Shown here in pieces: positions 60,333 to 64,000 of a stretch of DNA of 64,000 nucleotides. The notes beneath the pieces were generated by a model. It was given only the letters and a program-made list of their open reading frames with translations, searched no databases and had not been told where the DNA came from. This DNA is from Trachythela sp. YZ-2020 (lineage: Eukaryota > Cnidaria > Anthozoa > Malacalcyonacea > Clavulariidae). Position numbers and translations under genes: made by a program. Location of the stretch: positions 1,274,001 through 1,338,000 of the forward strand of contig JADLSH010000388.1 in the NCBI GenBank assembly GCA_016169945.1. Reading direction: 5' to 3'. The first letter of the stretch is position 1; each line of letters starts with the position of its first letter.

Positions 60333-62115
60333 TCAAACATGAGATCCAAACCAATAATTCGTTGTTGCTGTTGGAGATTCTGTACAACGAAATGTGAGAC
60401 TGTATTGTTTATTATACTTACCAAAATAGTTGTTTCCACTTTTATCACTTTTTATATCGCAAACGTCGTTTTGAACGGCAGCGATGTGCGGGTTAGCATT
60501 ACCCTGCCACCAGTGTGCGGTACATTCTGAACAAGACTGTCCCATGACACTTATGTAACTCACTTTTTTGCATTCGTCATCAAATTCACTCATCAAATCA
60601 AAATCTGCAAACACAGCCCGGACGTAATCGGTCTTGTTCTCAACACCATATTGCGGAAAACTGCATGTAACTCGCCAGTGGGTTGCCTTGTTCTTTAAAG
60701 CAGTCATCAGAGGCAAGTCCATTCGATAGATGTACCAATTCGGAGAGTATTTGTTTTTTCCGGCAGATTGAAACATTGCTTTCGTTTTGAATGCTTTAAG
60801 GTCTTTGTTTTCTCTCGCGAAAGACATGATAAGTGTCCAAACGGATCCCGGTTCAGATTCCATGTCACAATAAACTGTGCGCGGTTTTTGTTTCGAGTCA
60901 AGGATGGTGTAATTTCCCGATGTGTTACTGCCATGGTTGAAATGGTCGAGACAACTTCTGTTTAACGAAGTGGTGATTACCTAAAAGGAAATTTGGAACA
61001 AATATATAGTGCTTGTTTTACGTATGTTTTAGCATATGCTCTTGTAGATTCAAGTTAGTCGTTGAACGAACTAACTTTAAAAAGCGAAGGTAACTTTCAC
61101 TATAGAAAGTAGAAAAATTGCCATCTCTGAGGGAGTTACTTTGTGAGCGAACGAATGAATGGAGAAATGAACGAATACTGTATAAGATTGAAATAGGTTG
61201 TATAAATAGGCAGGAACATTGTGTCAGTATAATTAATGCATCTCCTACATAGTATTTTTTCCTCCGTTGTCAGGGGCTTCAGTTGTCAGAGCAAGCGCCT
61301 TTCACCTCTGAGTCTTGAGTTCGATTCTCGCTGAGGACAACTCAGGACATTACTCATCACACTCATGTGAAAAGAGTAAGTCAACGCTCTGCCGAAAGTC
61401 GTTGGTTTTCTCCAGGCACTCCGGCTTCCTCCCATAGGGAAAGTTGACTGGGTGGGTTAGGATATACAGATTAGGAAAGTAATATCACAATTGTTGTAAA
61501 AATAGATCATGTAGGCTAAACGGCCCCAACGGGAGTGAGCTGAATAGTATGTATGTATGTATGTACAGCCTCGTACCCAGGCGCTTTTAAGGAAAATGTA
61601 CGCATTCAGCTAATTTATAGAGATCAGTGGCTAAGCTGAGCGAGCGCGCGGGGGTGCTTGGGGAGGTCGCGAAACGCAGGAAGCACCCCCGCGCGCTCGC
61701 TCAGCTTGGCCACTGATCTCTATAAATTAGCTGAATGCGTAAATTTTCTTTTCCTTAAAAGCGCCTGGGTACGAGGCTGATGTATGTATGTATGTGTGAA
61801 ATAGAGGTAAAGACCCTACGATATGAAAATTTAGTTTAGTTACATTTATTGTCTTCTGTGTGTTTTCTGATACGTTTGATGCTCCAGGTATCTTCTGATA
61901 AAAGGTGTATCTGTCATCTCTCAGGAAATCCAATGACTTTCTCTCATCATTCATGGATTCATTGTGTAATTCACAATTTTCTTCGCCATCATTCACAGAA
62001 GTGGGTTCAGCAAAATTTAGGGATATGCAAGTTTTCTCCTCCAGGCAAAGTACGCCACAGTGGATTGGTGTCTTAGCCTTTGAGCTGATGAATGCTTCGC
62101 GCTGCGATCGAACAC
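60333..62115 (-). CDS. Secreted PAN plus fibrinogen-like protein, copy F (exon 1 beyond window)
   Basis: Visible exons (minus order): 61844-62115 (PAN) and 60333-60980 (last exon, 215 residues). The PAN exon encodes IHCGVLCLEEKTCISLNFAE and NCELHNE. The last exon encodes CLDHFNHGSNTSGNY, VYCDMESEPGSVWTLI, HWRVTCSFPQYG, DYVRAVFADFDLM, CSEC, CDIKSDK, FRCTESPTATTNYWFGSHV. The usual CAG/gtatct donor is deleted; GTAACT at 61843 offers an in-frame (phase 0) substitute, assumed here. Sequence at about 63750-63840 matches intron 1 of copy E, so roughly 1.5 kb of repeats has entered intron 1 and the signal-peptide exon should lie past 64000. Probably functional if the cryptic donor works. Confidence 0.7.
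61266..61563 (+). mobile_element. tRNA-derived SINE with (GTAT)n tail
   Basis: TTCAGTTGTCAGAGCAAGCG (A-box-like) and GAGTTCGATTCTCG (B-box-like), then a body with GTCAACGCTCTGCCGAAAGT, CTCCGGCTTCCTCCC and AAACGGCCCCAACGG, ending in a TATG repeat. Different family from the 28943 SINE. It lies in intron 2 of copy F. Confidence 0.75.
61566..61779. mobile_element. Near-perfect fold-back of roughly 95-bp arms
   Basis: CAGCCTCGTACCCAGGCGCT at 61566 to the inverted AGCGCCTGGGTACGAGGCTG ending 61779. The arms are highly complementary and include a GCGCGCGGGGGTGCTT core. Flanked on both sides by ATGTATGTA, so it inserted in the tail of the SINE. Confidence 0.92.
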
Positions 62116-64000
62116 CTGAAAAAAGCAATAATGTTAGTAGCGTTGAAATTAGAATGCGTAACAAACGACTTAACCATTTATCAATTTGTAGTGTTCAAAT
62201 GGACACTCCCGATTACTCCCTGTTTTTAATGTCCCAACGGTTAAGGGCCTGTCTATCTGATCCCGCTTAAACCTGGTTTCCGTTTGGTCGTAACTGCAGT
62301 GAACAAGTCATGTTCGATGACGTGAAATAGTCTGGATCTATCTCGCTTTTGTGAGCTCCATGCAAATGAGCAAATCAGTCTTTAATGACTGTAGAGATGT
62401 ATCGACACTCTATTACATCGGTTATGGCTAACAGGGGCGCACATTCCACAAAAATTTGGGGGGGGTGTCCAATGTCCAGGGACCGACTTTTGATATTTGT
62501 TTAACCACGTCAAAACATGTAGTACAAATTAATGTAAAAATAGGTGTAGTGCCACTGTGCCAGGGGCGTAGGAGGATTGTTAAAGTGAGGGGGACTGCTC
62601 CCACGAGGCGCCACCATGGTTGGCGCCGAACGGGAAAATTTTGAGTCTGTAGAACGTCGGAAATGGCATTTTCAGAGTCTTCTCTACCTCTTTTGTTTTT
62701 GGCTCTTTCATAGAATACTGACATGGAGATAGAATGCACAAAGCGGCAGGGCAAAACTTAGGAGGTTTTGCTCAGTCGTGTATGGCTATTTTTAATCTTA
62801 CATTTGAGTATATTGCCTTAAGAGGAGAAAATATATCCCTGGGTTTTGCAGAGTTGTTTTAGTTGATTTCTCTTATTGACAATTTCTGTATCGTTTATTA
62901 TACGTTTTTTAGACAGGCTGTTTCGGACCGAATTAAGTAGTGAAATTTTACAATTTGGGACCGACTTTTCTGAAAAATTCACAAATTATGGGGGGTGTCA
63001 CACCCCCCCCCCCCCCCCCCTTGGCTAAATGGAAACCAGACTTTACCGAGAGGTCTCGGCAACCGGGTAAATATTTCCGTGTGCTCATATGGAGATTTCT
63101 TCCCGCTTGCCGCAAGCTGAAATAACAATATAGTTCTATAATTAGCGCTTGCAAAACTTGTACATTCAGGTCACGCAACACAAATATTTCGGCGATTTTG
63201 GTATATGTCTTGGTTGTTTGCAAAGAAGCATTGTTTTACCAACAGATTTCGTACCTTTTTATCATATGGAAAATTTTTCATTCCGCCTACCTATGGTCTC
63301 GGCTCACATAGCCGGGATATCGTCAAGCGATAATTGACGAGATTTTGGGCCCGCAGTAATTGGCAATTTGCTGTTGCGGTGTCCCTGCCAAATTTTGTAA
63401 ATAAGTTTTTTATATATACTGGCGAAGTTAATAAATAAATAAATAAATGCAAACGCGCGCCAACCCTCTTCCTCATATGAACGCGATGTAAATTTTTGTA
63501 GTAAAATTACTTGGAAGCGAAATCATAGATAGGCAGAATGTCTCGGTTAGCGAGCTCATATGAACGTAACATTGATACTGATCTAGCACTTCCAAGGCCT
63601 AATACTGATCTTTTTGAAACGAAGCTTTAAGTATAGTTGTGCAATGCTATGGAATGGTCTCCCCCTAGAGGCAAAAAAGGCTAGTTACTCTGCCAATTTA
63701 AAAGAACAATCGCCACTTAATATTCATTCAGTCATTCATTAAAACCTTGGGGTCGATTACCAGTTGGGACATTCAAAAAAGTATTTTATGAGCAAGACAT
63801 TTGACTCCTACATGGAACCACAATTTTCTATTCTGCACTTGCAAGTGCATGTCTCCAAATTTAATTACCTTTCTTGTATTTAAATACGAGTGGTATTCAT
63901 TTTCGTTCAGTCTTAAATTCGCGCGGTTAAATTCGCGCGCCTTAAATACAATATTTTCGCGCGGTTTTAATTTCGCGCACCTTGAAACGGTACAAAACTA
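62116..64000. other. Repeat-filled intron 1 of copy F and right edge
   Basis: 62265-62430 is a dispersed repeat related to 18720-18860. 62432-63035 holds pieces of CAGGGGCG.. / GGTGTCACACCCCC MITEs of the 4386 type. (AAAT)n lies at about 63429-63449. A LINE relic lies at 63561-63715. 63750-63840 matches intron 1 of copy E. The last 110 bases contain AATTCGCGCG/AATTTCGCGCACCTT repeats also seen inside the long repeat units. Confidence 0.6.
63561..63715 (+). mobile_element. LINE reverse-transcriptase 3'-end relic
   Basis: Reads DLALPRPNTDLFETK and then, after a one-base shift, SFKYSCAMLWNGLPLEAKKA. This is the familiar C-terminal block of CR1/L2-like LINE ORF2 (LP.PRTN..K.SF.Y.GA.LWN.LP...K.A). 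Stops and the frameshift show it is dead. Confidence 0.65.

Overview
The window looks like nuclear DNA of a cnidarian, most likely an anthozoan (coral or sea-anemone relative). The reasons are: AT-rich DNA; a spliced animal gene with GT-AG introns; intronless rhodopsin-class receptors in tandem; secreted PAN plus fibrinogen-like proteins of a type I know from anthozoan genomes; tRNA-derived SINEs; and a very high density of short inverted-repeat (MITE-like) elements. The species cannot be named from the sequence alone.

Region 1 (about 0.7-32.2 kb, + strand) is the 3' two-thirds of the spindle-checkpoint gene MAD1 (MAD1L1). Fifteen exons can be joined at GT-AG sites into one open frame of 515 codons plus stop. 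It starts inside the central coiled coil and ends with the MAD2-interaction motif, the RLK motif and the RWD-like C-terminal domain. The exons form two clusters (707-7283 and 28422-32211) separated by one intron of about 21.1 kb.

Region 2 (7.3-28.4 kb) is that intron. It holds a nested array of single-exon class A GPCR genes: an inverted copy (10662-11561, minus), then 12462-13403, 17751-18668 and 23730-24632 (plus), a near-complete pseudogene (20547-21464) and at least two fragments. All the intact copies share unusual motifs: the DRY triad is replaced by Q-[SN]-[YF], and NPxxY reads NPCLVF. Copies in 16.2-21.5 kb sit in duplicated blocks that include about 0.5 kb of 5' flank.

Region 3 (33.2 kb to the right edge, minus strand) is a tandem array of six copies of a secreted-protein gene. 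The common structure is a signal-peptide exon, a PAN/apple-domain exon and a large last exon with a fibrinogen/COLFI-like cysteine-rich domain, with conserved intron phases 1 and 0. Copy C (40363-42555) looks fully intact. Copies B and D have rearranged C-termini. Copy E has a one-base frameshift. Copy F has lost its usual exon-2 donor and its first exon lies outside the window. Copy A is a truncated, transposon-interrupted remnant. MAD1 and this array are convergent.

The remaining sequence is mostly repeats: hAT-type MITEs (three with perfect 8-bp target duplications), long fold-back elements, four copies of a 1.2-1.4 kb unit beside copies D-F, minisatellites, an Asn-Ser-type hexamer array, tRNA-SINEs, LINE and other transposon ORF remnants, and a hammerhead-ribozyme-like fold near 10.35 kb. 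There are no prokaryote-type features and no CRISPR array.
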